64,000 bases of DNA from Chamaea fasciata (Eukaryota; Chordata; Aves; Passeriformes; Sylviidae): NCBI GenBank assembly GCA_029207755.1, contig JARCOQ010000003.1, positions 84,773,994 to 84,837,993 on the forward strand, read 5' to 3'. Shown piece after piece: positions 37,876 through 53,271 of this stretch. Positions within the stretch are counted from its first letter, which is position 1; every line of letters starts with the position of its first letter. A program made the translations under genes and the position numbers. Below the pieces are notes generated by a model. The model was not told the origin of the DNA, made no database searches, and saw only the letters and a list, made by a program, of their open reading frames with translations.

Positions 37876-40800
37876 CTGGAAGTAGCTAGTTTAAGGAAAA
37901 TATGCATTCACATAAATAGTAACATCAACCTAAAAGCTCATTGGTTATTCAAATTAAAAAACGACACCTGATTCATCTCATTTTGTATTTTTAAAACAGC
38001 AGAACAAACCACTCCACACAGAACAACTGTTGCTGCAGTGCCCAAAGCGAGCTTCTTTCTACTACACAAAATTGATTAGTTTAATCTCTGAAGAAAACAA
38101 TATGAGAAAGATAGAGTATAAGTAACTCAGTGTTCCACAATTAGGACATTTCCACCATTTTCATGGAGTATTTATGAACTCCATGGCTGTAGTACTGAAA
38201 ATACTTAAACAGTGGTACTCATACGTGATAAATAACATCGTTTACCTTCCCAACTTGGGAAAAAATATTTTCTCTTCATAAAAAAGGTGAAATGTATGTT
38301 CCTGCTCTCTGATTTGCACGTTACACCATTTATCAAATGTTGATCATAAATATTTCACGAAGTCCTCCATGAGAGTCTCCTGTTAAAACAAACATCCCTG
38401 TGAAAGGGAAAAAAAGCCAAAACAACTAGTGATGAAGAGATATTGAAGCAAAGATGGAAACAGCAGCAAGCATATTGCTGTAGAAAACCAGAACTGACAG
38501 CTCAGTAGCTCAAATGCAAAAAGAAATCCAATTGTTTTCCTCAATTATTCTCTCAACTTCATAAAGCAGCTCATCCAAAGCTGTGTGAATACTTCAATTT
38601 TACTAAAGCTGCCGCTCTAGGGTCTGAAGAATAAATTTTAACTACTTTGTCCAGCAATGCGATTATCCATTCAAAAACTGGTATTGCAACTGTGGAAGCT
38701 CAGAGCCATTGCCTCAAACTTCCAAAGCAATTTTTCCTCAATGGATGGAAAGACACCCTTAGCTCCACATACTGTGTCCTAAGATTAACACTGAATTCAG
38801 AGCACCCAATCCCTTCATTCTCTGCATCAAATTATACTGTCAAAAATCATAGTTTCAAAATGTATGCAAGTGTCACCTGAAGACAGTTTCATAAAAGTTA
38901 CAAAAATCAAAACACTACTTTCTACCTCTTTCCAAATATATATAAATTGTAAAGGGCATCCCGAGCACTTTGAAGGTACAACTATCTTAGTACTAATAGT
39001 GCAAAAAAATTATTCACTGTTGTTGGAAAAAACCCATTTTCAACAGGAAACTAAAGTTGCCATACAAAAAAAAAAAAAAAAAATCACAGTGATCCTAAAA
39101 GTTAGCTTCTACACTACAGCATCCCTGCCAAGTACAAGGGAAGGAAAAAAAATGCTTAGAAAGGTCACCCTTGTGATTAGAAGCAGAAATGAGGAGGGAT
39201 CTTCAGCAGGAGATTTTGGGCAGATCCCACATAAACATTTCTCCCATGTCTCTGCTTTACTACGTTAAAACTAGAAGTATATTGTAGTGCCACAGGAAGT
39301 TAAACACTAATATAGATGAACATATACAAAACAGACCATCACATGCAAAATATTTTCAACGTTTATCCAAAAAAATGTTCAGAATATAAGAATATTCACA
39401 AGCAGAACACTAATGACATACTAAGCTGATTTTGTAGTGATACAATGGGCAAAGAAAAAGGCAAAAAACATGAATGCCAAGTAGGTAAGTAGCTGCCAAA
39501 GTTATGGGATAACTGAGAAATAAATCAGAAAATGTTGGAATCACCTCTCCTGGCAGTACAGTATTAAAAAAGAAAACACAGGCAATGAAATATATTCAGT
39601 TGACTAAGTCCACCAGTTAGAAGGTAAGGACTATTCAAAAGGGTATGCAATAAATTCAAGGCAGACAGTCTGAAAAAAATTTTTTTTGAAAGTCTAAAAA
39701 TTAGACTTCTGGTTTGATCTGACAACAAAAACAAAGTATTACTACTTGCAGTAGCACCAGTGAACTTAAGTTAGCTGCAGCAAAAACCAAAAAAAAAAAT
39801 CAAGATCCATTTTTGAGTAAGTTTTAGTCAAAATATTTCAATCATATGGCTAAAAAAAAGTTCTAGAATATTACAGATAGAATACTATGATGCTATCTGG
39901 TTCCAGTTAGTTTTTTCTTTTGAGTGTGTATGTTTAATTCAAAAGCTATTAGAATATGAAAAAAAGAATCTGTTTTGCTCAAGCGCATTTTATAATGAGG
40001 AGTCTAACCCTTCCCCCAAAAAAATCTTCTGTCATAACATATCATGGAGTGTAGTATCTAATAAAGACAAGAACCAGAATCACCTTTGTATATAGCAAAT
40101 TTAGATCAAGTTACAACTAAGTCTGTTTATCAGCTCCTGTAGCTGGGGAAAGACTCAGCTCACTTAAGGGTAGGTGTTAAGATCTCATTATAATTGAAGA
40201 GTTACAATAAGATCAGGTGAAGCAAATCCTACCTACAGAGTAACTTCACTAAATCAAGAAAAAATCCCAGATCTAAATTAATGCCTTTATATATTATCCT
40301 AGTGATTCAGTAAAGGTATTTAGTAAGAAAAGTTATTTACTGCCAGCAGACATTTTTTCTTCCAATCCTTCCCATCCAGGTACACAGTAATAATCACATA
40401 CAAACACAACTAGTGGCCCTCAGAGAGCTTGGGTTTATTTATGTATTCCCGTGACAGTCACACCTAGAGAAAGACATCCATACTTCGCTGGAGTAAGATG
40501 CAATGGCATATTTTACCTTACCATTCAGCTGATCAAATGCTTCTAAACTTCAGATGGCAGTTACTCAAGATAAAGAAAATATTCAAGTACTCTCCAGTAT
40601 CACTCTAACTTCCCACACACAGGGAATTTATGAAGTCACCTCTTCTGAAAGCAAAAATAAATGGTGCTTGCCAAATCTCATTACAAAGTAGATTCGCTAC
40701 AAGTGAGGTAATTTAAATCTTTTCTGAACTGTTCTCAACTTCCACTGTCATTTCTTATACAACAATATCAATGAAATAAATAACATAAGCTGACAAATGT

Positions 40801-40878
40801 AGCAGTTCCTTGAAACAGTTTTAAGATCTCAATTGCATTGAAAGTCATTTCAATGTGAAAGCCAAAAAAAAAGGATAC
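37876..40878 (-). other. SMAP1: SMAP1 intron 3
   Basis: A 3.0-kb intron with GT..AG ends between exons 3 and 4. It is AT-rich, with an 18-base A run at 39066-39083 and a small inverted repeat near 39690-39708. No mobile element is recognised in it. Confidence 0.85.
39066..39083. repeat. Poly(A) run
   Basis: An uninterrupted run of 18 A in intron 3, with no recognisable element attached. Confidence 0.9.
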
Positions 40879-40964
40879 TGATCTGTTTGAGGTCTTCGGA
40901 AGTTCTCTGGCAGATTAGCTTCATAGAGTAGTCTTGCTTTAGTATTTCCCATTTCCTGCATGCA
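40879..40964 (-). CDS. SMAP1: SMAP1 coding exon 3 (ArfGAP domain)
   Basis: This 86-base exon encodes [19 protein letters not shown] and then ENFRRPQTD plus the first two bases (CA) of a glutamine codon. The GN-x-KAR-x-LYEA-x-LP stretch is a conserved helix-loop of the ArfGAP fold, where most ArfGAPs have a GN..AN..WE pattern. The acceptor is CCCTAG/TGCATG and the donor GATCA/GTATCC. Phase is 0 in and 2 out, and joining to exon 4 restores CAA (Gln), giving TDQAVEFF across the junction. The length of 86 is not a multiple of three, but exons 3 and 4 together are 162 bases, so the pair keeps frame. The neighbouring intron 2 is only about 700 bases, so exons 2 and 3 sit close together in the gene. 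Confidence 0.95.
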
Positions 40965-41826
<862 letters not shown>

Positions 41827-44800
41827 TTATTTTCAAAATTCCATATACTGTGAGGATTTTCTCCAGCATAATTCTATACCAGCAATGTGAATAAGCAGGC
41901 TTGAATAAAGGCTCACCTCTGCTTCTCTAGAATATCTATCACTTTTAACAATTTCTAGGGATAACAATTTTATACACAGATTTCTACTTCTAAATAATTC
42001 CACAAAACATTAACTAGTCAAATTTATCTAGAAAGTTGCATGTTGTGTCCACCTCCCCACCTCCAAAACAACACAACAAATAAACTTTAGAAAGTTGCCT
42101 TATTAGCAACAAGATTTTTGCTTGCATCTTGAATAATCTTTATGGCTATGCCTCAAATGAAGCATCAACAGAAACCAGTAGAAGTTGCTTCTTTTTCTCC
42201 ATTTAAAAGCTTCTTAAGACATGCATCTGTACTTAACTTGGAATTAAATGTAGGGCAATCTTGTATTAATGCAACAAACACCTCATATAGCACAGACTCC
42301 ACAACAGTAGCATGCAAGCTCTTAGGAAATTATTACACAGAGATTCGCAAAACCAACTAGTAACAATATCCAGCTAAGAATGGTGGAAAACTGAGTATGT
42401 TCAGTATCCTTGATTTCTAAACTACCATTCACAGCCAAATGGATTTTCTAGCAGAATCAGGCTGATTTGTTAACCACTATTGTTTCTCAACTGTGCTGGC
42501 ACGTTGGGACAGTTAAAGTATGCTGGCCTGAATTATCATGGTGACACTTAGGATTTTTCACTTGAAGCTACTATTCATTCTCTAATTAAACACATTTGTA
42601 TCATTTTATTCCAGACCTGTACATTGCCCGTCTACTTCTGAGCTCTAAGGAGTTCAAAGATTAAATAATTACCATCAAAAGCAAGAAGGCATATTGAAGA
42701 GTTGGAAAACATTTCAAGCAGTTATTTTCTGCTTTTGTATGACAGACATGCACCTAGACCACTCCTGCAACTGCAGGATTTGCATTTCAATATCAATATA
42801 TTGTACAAACGCTTCCCTGGGACCTACAAAAGAGCTTCATGCTTCCCTCTACTGATCTTTAGCTTAGGACTGTGTTGGTGTGGCCCAGCAAACACCCAGA
42901 GCTGCTCATTCACTCTCCTCTCTTACAGGACAGGGAGAAAAGAGCAGCAAGGTGAGAAGACTTGCAGACTGAGGTAACCGTTTTATTAAGTGAAGCAAAA
43001 ACTGCACACAAGGGGGGGAATAAAATGATTTCTTCAATACTTCCCATGGCCAGGCAGCTGTCCAGCCACTTCCTAGAAAGCTGCGCTTCAGCACCCGCAA
43101 AACTTGTTTTGGACACCACCATAACCAAGATTGTCCTTTCTTCCTTTCCTTGAGCATTTGTTATTTGAGCACTTAATCACATGGCATAGAATGGTCAATT
43201 AGAGTCAGCAGACATCACAGGTGTGCTTCCTGCCCAACCCACCACTCAGCCTACAAACTCTGAGGAACAGAAGGAAGAAAGAAAAGCCCTGATATTGTTC
43301 AAGCACTGTTGAAGCAATAGCCAAAACAAGGAAGCAGGAGAAATCCTTTCAGTTAGACTTCATTCTTTAGAATTGTTATTTGAAAATCCCAAGATACATT
43401 CACAGATCCGCACATTTGCTGCAAGAAGCATAACTCTTACTAGTGGAAATACTGGCAATATTTTGGGTAATCACCTTGCTTTTAATTTACCTTGTTCAAT
43501 ATCTCAAAAACTCAGAGCACTTCATGTTCACTGCTTGACCTTTAAGACCATAATCGTTAAAATAACTGTCAGTTTTCAAAATAAGTGCTACTATCATAAA
43601 ATTAGATTTCAAGGGTCAAAATATCTAGGAATTACTCACCAAAACTAATACATCTTTTCCCACATGGCAGTTTTATATTACAACTACTACTAATCAGATA
43701 AGAATGGTCAGACTGTTTGTACTGTGTATTAAATACTTCAACAACTAGAAACCTATTGACCTGCCTCTTTATTTCCCCCTATAAAACACTACAGACACAA
43801 AATACTCACGCTGACACTTGGTAGATTCATATTACAGGAAGGCCCCACTTACAATTTATACTACTTTTAGTTTTAGTGCTCCAGGACAGAGTTTTGCAGG
43901 TCATTTGGCTCAACCTATTAATCAAGTTTCAGCTAAAATAGTGCACCAGAAAAAAATTTTTAAAAAAACAACCTTCTTAGCCACTCCACTAGGGTAGATC
44001 AAGTACCTCAGTTTATGCAAAAGATTAATCTAGCCATGACAGTTTTGAAACAGGCAAGATAAAGTCTTGTGTACCCAACAGTTTCTCCAGTTTTTTCCCC
44101 TGAAGTATAACCCATGTGTCTTTTAAAAACTGGAGCCAGCTTTGATCAGGTTACTACAGGGACAGAAGGTGTTTAACTATGGTATCTGTGCGCTGTCCAA
44201 GTTTTTATCCCTACAGGGCGTTTACACAACCACTATGAACATTTTACCATGGATGAGTTTATACAACTGTACATCACATGAGTTTCCTATTCTTCGGGTA
44301 CTGCCTCAGCTAGGAGATCCCAGATAGGCAAATCCTACATTAATGAGAGAAGACTGGAAGGAGGACTTGACATGACTGAAGTTTAAATAAATTAAGAGAT
44401 TATTAACCTTGTAGTTAAAATATTACACTTGAAAGTTTGTTAACAAAAAGTAAGACAACTTTTGAAGTAAATGGTTTTCTCCTGGAAAAGAGCAGTTTTG
44501 TATTTTTCCAAAAGCTCAAATTTCATTAATTTCTATTTATTTATGAAATAAATTTGGGAAATCAAATATATTTAAGCAATGAAGGAACAAATTAAACAGT
44601 GGAATAACAGGCAAATCTGAGGCCAGACAAAAATATTCATGTGTAACCTCTGAATTTAATTCCAAGTAATGACAATATGCAATATGAAACACTTCAAATA
44701 AAAAACATTTTCATCAATCCAAATCAATCATAATCACAGTTAAGCAGTAGGTAAGAGATGTCAGAAAATATTTTCTGTACCAAACCAACTATGCTTGACT

Positions 44801-46029
44801 CAACCAAACAGTCAACTGAAGTCCAGGCTGCAAACCTTTCTGTGTGAAAAATGTTTAACGGTAATTTGGAGTGATTCAATAAACAACTTACAGTTTTGTC
44901 AATTCTGCGTGAAGTCAGGATCCTTATTCCTGTATACAGGAAAAATTTTGCACTAATAGAAATATTTACAGGTTTCTTTTTGCTGGGACCTTAAGGATAC
45001 ACTTGGTATCTTCAGAAAAATTTTCAAGACTAACTTGGTTTAACTGTTGTACATATTTTTGCTACCCAATTAAGAAAATGGATATTTGGCTTCAGAAATG
45101 AAGACTGGACATCAGGACTCTTGATGGCTGCTATTTTATACTATTTAAAACACCTTTACATGTCATTAGTAATGCTATCTTACCTACTAAGAACTGCACT
45201 ATACACTGCAGCTTCAGTCAGTCAATAATAACATGAAACACTTGTCATGTTTGACGTAAGTTTTAATAGAATTGTAATTTTGTTCTCCTGAAAGCCATTT
45301 GAATTTTTACTAGAAGTGCCAATGTGCACTTCAGCAGCTTGCTGAACCACTCCAATATAAAAATACACTTGAAGTTATTTCAAGTCATCTAAGATATAGA
45401 TAACTGCTTGAAAATCCTTTCAGTCTCTTTCATCCTTTACTAAAGTTAATTTTAGGAAAAAAGCCATAGGACTGAAAATGACCAATATTTATACTACAGT
45501 ATATACCAGGATACTGTGAAGTCCCTGGAACACTGCCCAGCTGAACAAAGGAAACTTCAGCAACCCTACGACAGATTGCTGCTTCCAAGATAAGAAACAA
45601 TTTTTTTTTCTTCACTCTAAACTTTCTTTTCCATATTTCTATACATCATCTACTAGTTTGGCCTAAATTCACATTTCAGCTCTTAGGAGGTGGCTGTGAA
45701 GGTGTATGCTGTCTTCCAGAGAAATCATGACAAGATTTTGAATGCATTAGGTCATATACAATCTAAGGAATCCTTAAAATAATGAGGTTATTTTTTTAGG
45801 CCCACAAGGTTTATTGTATGTATTTAGTCTTACTGAAAACTGTAATTTAGATGCCTTCATAAAAAGGAGTGAATAATTTTGACTGGAAATTTAAACACAG
45901 CAAAAGTGCAAGTTTCTTATAAGAGCTAAACAGAAAGGTGGATCTGAGCCATCATAAAGCTTCACAAAAATTAATTTGGAGTCTTGGCTATTACACGTTA
46001 AACTGAAAACACCAAGCAACATTTCCCAA

Positions 46030-46270
46030 TACTGGGCTTGGCTGGGATGGAGTTAACTTGCTGCACTGCAGCTCCCATGGAGATGTGCTTTGGATTTGTG
46101 ACCAAAACAGTGTTAGTAACAGTAATGCTTTGGCTACAGCTGGACAGTGCTTGCACAGTCAAGGATTGCTTTTCCATCCCCACCCAGCAGGTAAGGATTG
46201 GGCAATAGGCCAGGAGGGGAGTCAGGGACATCAGACCCTAACGGACCAAAGGGACACCCCAAATATACAT
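46030..46270 (+). mobile_element. ERVL-type LTR fragment
   Basis: The segment matches the same LTR family as 29292: GGCTTGGCTGGGATGGAGTT, then TTTGGATTTGTGACCAAAAC, GGACAGTGCTTGCACAG, and GGACCAAAGGGACACC. Only the 5' portion is preserved, up to just before the TATA region. Confidence 0.7.
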
Positions 46271-49200
46271 TAGAATTCAATCAGGTGCATAGAAACAGCA
46301 CTAACTTTGACATATTCATGGTATTTAGGGAGTCCTTTATTAGAGACCATCTGAACTCTAAGAATGAAATAAATATGTAGCTATCAAGAAACAATGTAGC
46401 CTGCTTTATTTGTAAGTTTTCAGAGGTTTTAGATAACTCATGAATTTAAGAAAAAAACCTGGAGAGTTTATTTCCAGTTACAGCAGACTTCCATGCCAAT
46501 ATAGTTATTGTACAGAACCAGCATTCTCCCTACTCAAAGAAATATCTACAGTTACTAAAAAACTGTGAACATTTCAAAAACCAACTTCAGCTGTTTAAAA
46601 CTTAAGCAATAAAGAGCTTGAAAGCAATTTACATAATTTTAGATAGAAGTCTTCAGATAAGTTGATTTCAAGCCAAATTTTAAATTACTGAAAAAAGCTA
46701 TCCAATCTCACATGCCATTCTTTCATTCTAAAGTGCACATCAAAGTGTGAATTTTGTGAAAAAGACATCATTTTTACATATTCTCTGGTGAGGCAAAAGC
46801 TTCTCTCTCAATTAATTTCAAAATCTTTCCTACTTTTCCCTCACACTTTTCTTTTTTCAGGATACAATTTTTGATGACAGATTTCTCCTTCATATTATTT
46901 AACTGGACTCATACCTCGCATGTGCTTAATGTTTGTGCACATACTCCCGAACACCACTTTCTTCTCTGTCTGCATTAAGTCACTCAGTAAAGACCATGTG
47001 TTCTGCTCCACTATTTTAGAAAGAAGCCACAATAAAAATTTACACATTACTGACAAACTCTCCGGATGCACTTCTATGTGATACAACTATCTAATTGTGA
47101 ATACAGCTGATAAACATCTTTGGGCAAGAATAATGACAGGAATTGTAATGATGAAGCTGGTATAGTGCATTTTCAAAGGAAACAAAACACGTTAGTGCTT
47201 GTATGCCCAAGATTGAAGTTTTACCCCAGCTGCTCAAGCTTCATTTTGCATCAGTACACACACATTTTGCATCAGGTACAAAACAAGACTTACAGAATAT
47301 GATTCATTCAAAATGCTGAGGAAAAAGTACATTTATCAGAGTTACAAAAAATGTGATAGCCTCATATACTAATTGTATATGAATCCAGGCAGTCAATACA
47401 GTGTGAAACATTGCTTTAGCTCTCCATTTGATTGGTTAAAAAAAAATCTTTAAATTGTTTTAAACATCTCAGTCAACACTCCATCCTCTACTCAGCTTCC
47501 ACCAGCAGTAAGAAATTAGCGAGAAATGTTATATACACTATCAGGCAAGACTGGGCTAGAGTAGGAGACCCTGTCACACAAACATGCTAGGAAAGAAAAA
47601 GGAAATGAAAAAAAGCAAGCAGTGGAGACCAGAACAAACTAAAAAGAGGCAAAAGAAAATGAAAGTATTTGAATACGACATAACTGGGAGACATCCACAA
47701 AGGAGCAAGAATAAGATCACTGCAGATTTGACTATGAAGTCAAATGATGATGGTTGCTTCCCTTATTACACCAGTTCAGAGTTTCTTTCCCTCCATCAGT
47801 CCACCACCATCTGTTCAGCTTACTGCAAATGCAGTTAATATTGAAAAACTCCTTTTGCTCAATACAGGTGCTGACCCCTCTCATGAAACACCTTAAGTTA
47901 TAGAGAGAACACAGAGGTCTGAATCGGGGTGAAAAAAGCAAGCACGAAGCCTTTCAATTTTACATGTGTTGTCAAAGGGAAGGACAATTATTTTACAGCT
48001 CAGCAAACAATTCTGAATCCTTTGCAATATGTGCATAAAACCAGCTTGCCAGGAAACTAGTAAGTTTTGAGACAGAGCTTTAAATAAAAAAGCTTGTCAA
48101 AACTAGCTTTAAATAAAGTTTGTATAAGAGAAGCACATAAACACAAAGTTAGCTTTCACTTTACATTCTTGCTGTTACCAGTTAGCAATTCTACAAGGAA
48201 GGAAGCCAAGTATTACACATAAAAGAGTACTAACTTTGCATCTCTAATATTATATATAGCAAACTCATCTTGTGCCAACATATTTAAAGACTCCTGACAG
48301 ACTACAATTCCTTTTTTCTCTCAACAGCACCCTGCCTGTCCTTTACTCATAAAGCACAGTGAAGTTCCTTTAATTCTCCTTTTTTCCCCCCAAATCCTGC
48401 TGCTGCTTGACAGACTTGATTTGCCAAAGAACTGGCTCCATCTTGTGGAACAGAGAATTAACTACAAGAAAATCTACACACTTGACTCACCCTGAGTGGT
48501 TGACAGCCAGTTCCAAAAGCTATCACTTTTGGCCAAAGAAAGCCTCAGTCGTGGCATCAATCCAAGCACACCCATGCAGTGCTCTCTCTCTTTGCATTAC
48601 TTCCATACCCAATTCGTACTGCACAGGTGTTCTGCCACTCCAGATTTCAATCAAGTTAGGAAAGAATGTATTTCAAAAATACCTGTAACTTCTCAAGCTG
48701 TGATACAAATAAAGATTGTGAACAGGAGACAAGCACCCTAACACAGCAGGTAGAGAGAAAAGAAGGAATACAAGTAAGCAGCAGTTGTATTTTATGCAAT
48801 TCAACTCCATACAAGAAGATCAGTGTCAACACAAAACAGTCCCTTCTCCAGATGCCACTCAGGGAAGAACAAAAGAACAAGGCAGAACTCACAGAGATTT
48901 CTCCAAGTTTCTCTCCTCAAAACATAACACACTGGAGACAGTGATTAAATCAAAATGAAATGCTCAAAAAAAATAATTTACTATCATATATTGTCGGTCC
49001 AATCCTGCTGTTTCAGAGACCGCCTCTTGCTAATTTCATTGGTGGTTGCTTAGATATTCATACAAAAGGTAGATCCCACCATCTCCATTTCTGATTCACC
49101 GATGTCAGGGCTGGATAGGGTGGGGGGATTGAAATAAATCTTTCAAGACAGCAGCATCCACTCACTCCCCCAAAAAAGCTTAATTGCAATGTCAATGTCC

Positions 49201-52104
49201 ACTGAAACAGACTTTGTGAATTAAGCAGATCTTTGAAAGAATGAAAGATCTTGCATAAAGATCACGAAGCAAAGGAAATCATGCAAGAACCACAGTACAA
49301 GAATCCTTTATTCTATGAAATGTTCCTCAAGGCCCTTGAACCTTAAGTCTTTCGAGACTACTGATGAAGGACTATTTACTTGTCACTTGATCCACTGAAT
49401 TAGTTTCTGATTAAACAGAACAAATAACCTGAAGCATGTTCTCATGTAACATCTACTCCCCACATTAAGCATAATTTCCTTTACAGTAGAAGAGGCTTCC
49501 TTGCTTTATCTCCACACCCATAACTGGGAAAACCATACAAGCTCAGTCTTTGTGTGCTTTTAAGGAGTCAAAGTATGCAGCAAAATACTGTTTTATATAA
49601 ACAAAGGCAACAAAGGGCATACATGGTAGTTGTTAGCAGTCTCTCACAGCTGGCTTAGAAAGCCTGTGTTTGAAGAGTTAAGGCCAGAATTTGAGAAGTT
49701 AAAATTTACCACATTCAGAAAGGCGTCATAGGAGTTCAAATAAGAACTGTTTGTAACAGGCTGTTTTCATATTTTTAAATAAAATCAAACTCAACAGCAT
49801 GAAGTTGCACTGAAGGCAGACAACTCAAGTACACTCTTTCAGAACCCAGCTTAATAGCAGTTAGGTATACTGCAGGAACAGTGGGAAGACAAGCCTCAGA
49901 GGCATTGCTTAGCTATTTTTAGCCAGTGACTGGTAGGTGGTAAAGAGTTTCATGGGCAGAATTCCTCCAAGTTTGTCTTTTGGTTTGGATAACCACTTCT
50001 CATGAAAGCCATGAAAAAATCCATTAAGTGCAGACTTATTCGTAACTCCAAATAGGCTCTGTAGAAGCATCACAAATGAAACTCTTCCCTGCACAACCAT
50101 GTCCCACCTCTCTAAGTCAGAGAGAGAAATACGTATCAGTCTCAGTTATTCCTTCAGCTTACTTATCCACTTGCTTCTGTCACATCAAAAATTGCTAAAA
50201 GCATTACAAAGAAATTTCAAGAGTTGTATCAAGCCTCAATCAGAAAAGAAGCACAGTGACATGAATGTTCCTTCAATTCTACTGTTAAGCCACAAAATCA
50301 AGTGGTTGGCTTCATAAGAACTTTAATTCTGGAATGTATCCAAGTAATTTCAAACAGCAGAAGCTTTAAACTGAAAATTAAGTGTGGAATATGAAAGTGC
50401 AGTTTGTAAATCAGAGGACTGATTGGTTACATTAGCTATTGGAGACACACAGGTAATGTCAGTTTATTCTTGAAATGAACAGGTCTTTTTCTTGTCTAAC
50501 AGCCATTTGGCACAAGCAATCCTGTAAGGTGACAAAATGAAAGATTTTTTTTTTTGGCCTTATCAACCAATAGTCAGCTACTAAAAATCTTTTTGATTGT
50601 GAGACAATAAGTTTACTTTTCCAAAATAAAGCCATTTTATCAAATATTAGGTGATTATAGGACATAAAAGCTAAGTTGTGAAATAAAAAACAATATTTAG
50701 AGTTCACCATAAAGTTACATAGACAAATACACAGCTGATCCCTCCTCACGTAAATTACAAGAAAATGGAGATTATGATGGATTTTTGGGATCTGTTCACC
50801 AAAACATCACCAAGATCTCCTATTTATCTTAGAAATGAGATGACAGGATTTAAAAAGAACACCTACCTCGTTTAAAAAATTTACTTCTAATGAAAGTATC
50901 AGTTTAACTCAGTGTTTTGCAGTGAAACTTTCTTTAAAACCATCTCCCAAAGTTTGCATTCCTGACTTGGAAGTACTTCACACCTCAGATTTCACCCAGG
51001 TAAGCAGAATCCTAAACAACTTCTGGACTGTCAAGAGAGCAGCTCCTGACCCTTGGCTGGCAATCACACCGCGACAGCTTGAGCACGTGTCAGTGACTGT
51101 ACTGGGAGAACACACACATGCAGAGCACACAGGCACAGCACTCCTACCAGCCTTGTGGGTGCTACAGCACCCCTTGGAAAGTAAAGTCAGTGCCCCAAGT
51201 ACCAGAGACAACAGAGGTGCCAGCCCTGGTACATTCTATAACCCAACAGCTTCAGAAATAAAATTTCAATTTGGCTAAGGGGGAACGCTCCAATTTTATC
51301 CTGCCTGTTCACTTGTGAAGAGAAAGACTGCTTGTGTCAGAGTTCAGGCTGCAAGAATAAGGTGTGCAAGCTGTCATTTCCTGTTAGCAGCATTTGGTAC
51401 TTTCTAAAAAAGACAAGGTTATGGAGCATATTACAGTATTAGCAGGAAGCTTCTGGAGCAGGTATAGACTGCAATTATTCCCTTGTCAGCAAGGAAATGC
51501 TAAAACATTTACTGTTTTAAGTTTGCAATTTATATTCCTTTTATATGCAGAAATAAAAGGAAAATGGGGAACGATGAGCTCTTACAAAATGTTTCCATAA
51601 GCTGATAGCAAAGCATTAAGTAAAAGCATCACTAAAAAAAAAAAGAAATGTATAAATCTATGCTACTCTGTTAGGATGTAACAACACCTCTGCATACCCA
51701 GCAAAGGATAAGGATTATATAAGCACCTGCTTCAAAAAAACCCTTCAGTCAGTAATTGAAGTTCTTCATTTAACTATGACAAAAACCTCAGAGTAAGATT
51801 TGTTTGCAAGACAGGCTTAAAATGTAGCCTGTTTGCCATAAACAAGAATGAACCTTTCTCTACAAGAGACACTATCTAGCAATTGCATTAATCAGCTTCT
51901 CTTTACCATTTTTCCTCAAATATATCTGAAGAGATCCGTAAGAAAACACTCCACAGCCTGTACAACCTCTGTGCAGTCCTCAGTGACTCCAGAGATGTGC
52001 TTTCTCACACATAACAAAGAAGGTAAATGCACCCCCATAACCCCTCCAACAAGAATCTAAATTTGAAAAAAGATGCAGAGAAACCAGATTCAAGCATCTT
52101 TATC

Positions 52105-53140
52105 CAAGAGCCATAGAATCAGAGCCTTTAAGGCTGGAAAAGACATCTTAGATCTTAAAGTTCCACCATTAACCAAATATGGCCAAGTACCACATCTACC
52201 TGTTCTTTAATACTTCCAGGGATGATAATTCAAGCACTTCAGGCAGAGAAGCTGAGCAGCCTGTTCCAATGCCTGACTGACTTTTCAGTGAAGAAACTTT
52301 CCCCAATATCTAATCTATACCTTCCCCGGCACAATTTGAGGCCATTTCCTCCTCTCCTGTCACTGGCTGCCTGGGAGAAAGGGGCAATCTCCACCTGGCT
52401 ACCTCCTTTCAGGGAGTTGTAGAGAGTGATTAGGCCTCCCCGAGCATCCTCCTCTCCAGGCAAAAACACCCCCAGCTCCCTCAGCTGCTCCTCACCAGAG
52501 TTGCATTCCAGATCCTTCACCAGCTCTGCTGCTGTTCTCTGGAGTCACTCCAGAACCTCAATGTCCTTCTTGTAGTGAGGGGCCCAGAACTGGACACAGG
52601 ATTTGAGGCGCAGCTCCACCAGTGCCAAGCAAAGAGATACAATTACTGCCCTGGTCCTGTTGGCCACACTATTGCTGATACAGCCCAGGATGCGATTTGC
52701 CTCCTTGGCCACCTGGGCACACTCTGGCTCACATTCAGCTGCTGTCAACCAGCACCTCCAGGTCCTCTTCCATCAGGCAACTTTCCAACTGCTCTGCTCC
52801 CAGCCTGTAGCACTGCAGGGCGTTGTTGCAACTTACGGGCAGGACCCAGCTCTTGGCCTTGTTGACCTCCATACAACCAACCTCAGCTCATCAATAGAGC
52901 CTGTTGAGATCTCTCTGTGAAGCCTTCCTGGCTCCTTCCAGGAAATCAAAAGTCCCACCCAACTTAGTAGCATTTGTAAACTGACTGATGGTACACTCAA
53001 TCCACTCATCCAGATCATTGATAGAGACAATAAACAGGACTGGACCAAAGTCTGAGCCCTGGGGAACCCCACTAATGACCAGATGGATGTGACTCCATTC
53101 ACCACTCTCTGGGCCTGGCCACCCAGTCAGTTTATACTGG
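52105..53140 (-). mobile_element. CR1 LINE 3' kilobase, minus strand
   Basis: The minus strand encodes long stretches of CR1 ORF2 C-terminal sequence: [60 protein letters not shown] and RGRYRLDIGESFFTEKSVRH. The 3' tail is at the low-coordinate end (about 52105-52200). Stops and frameshifts are present, and the 5' end is truncated at the reverse-transcriptase region near 53140. This is the same orientation as SMAP1. Confidence 0.92.
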
Positions 53141-53271
53141 CTGAAAAGTGCTCCTGTTCAAGCCATGAGCAGGCAAAGTAAAATGCCAAATTTCAGGCTC
53201 TAGATGGCAGAAATACACTGAAATCATCTATAATGACCAGCCAGATTATTTCTTGTACCAATCCTCTCTGC

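Noticed and set aside
39690..39708. Small inverted repeat AAGTCTAA / TTAGACTT
   Set aside because: Eight-base arms in AT-rich DNA are expected by chance.
46895..47086. Minus-strand open frame with a GAG/GTATGA donor-like end, considered as an extra SMAP1 exon
   Set aside because: Its translation does not match SMAP1 exon 1 or any family I recognise, the phase and zinc-finger CxxC are missing, and there is no convincing acceptor.
52239..52748. Protein-coding gene with conserved-looking minus-strand frames
   Set aside because: The residues match CR1 ORF2 and the frame is interrupted; it is a dead LINE.
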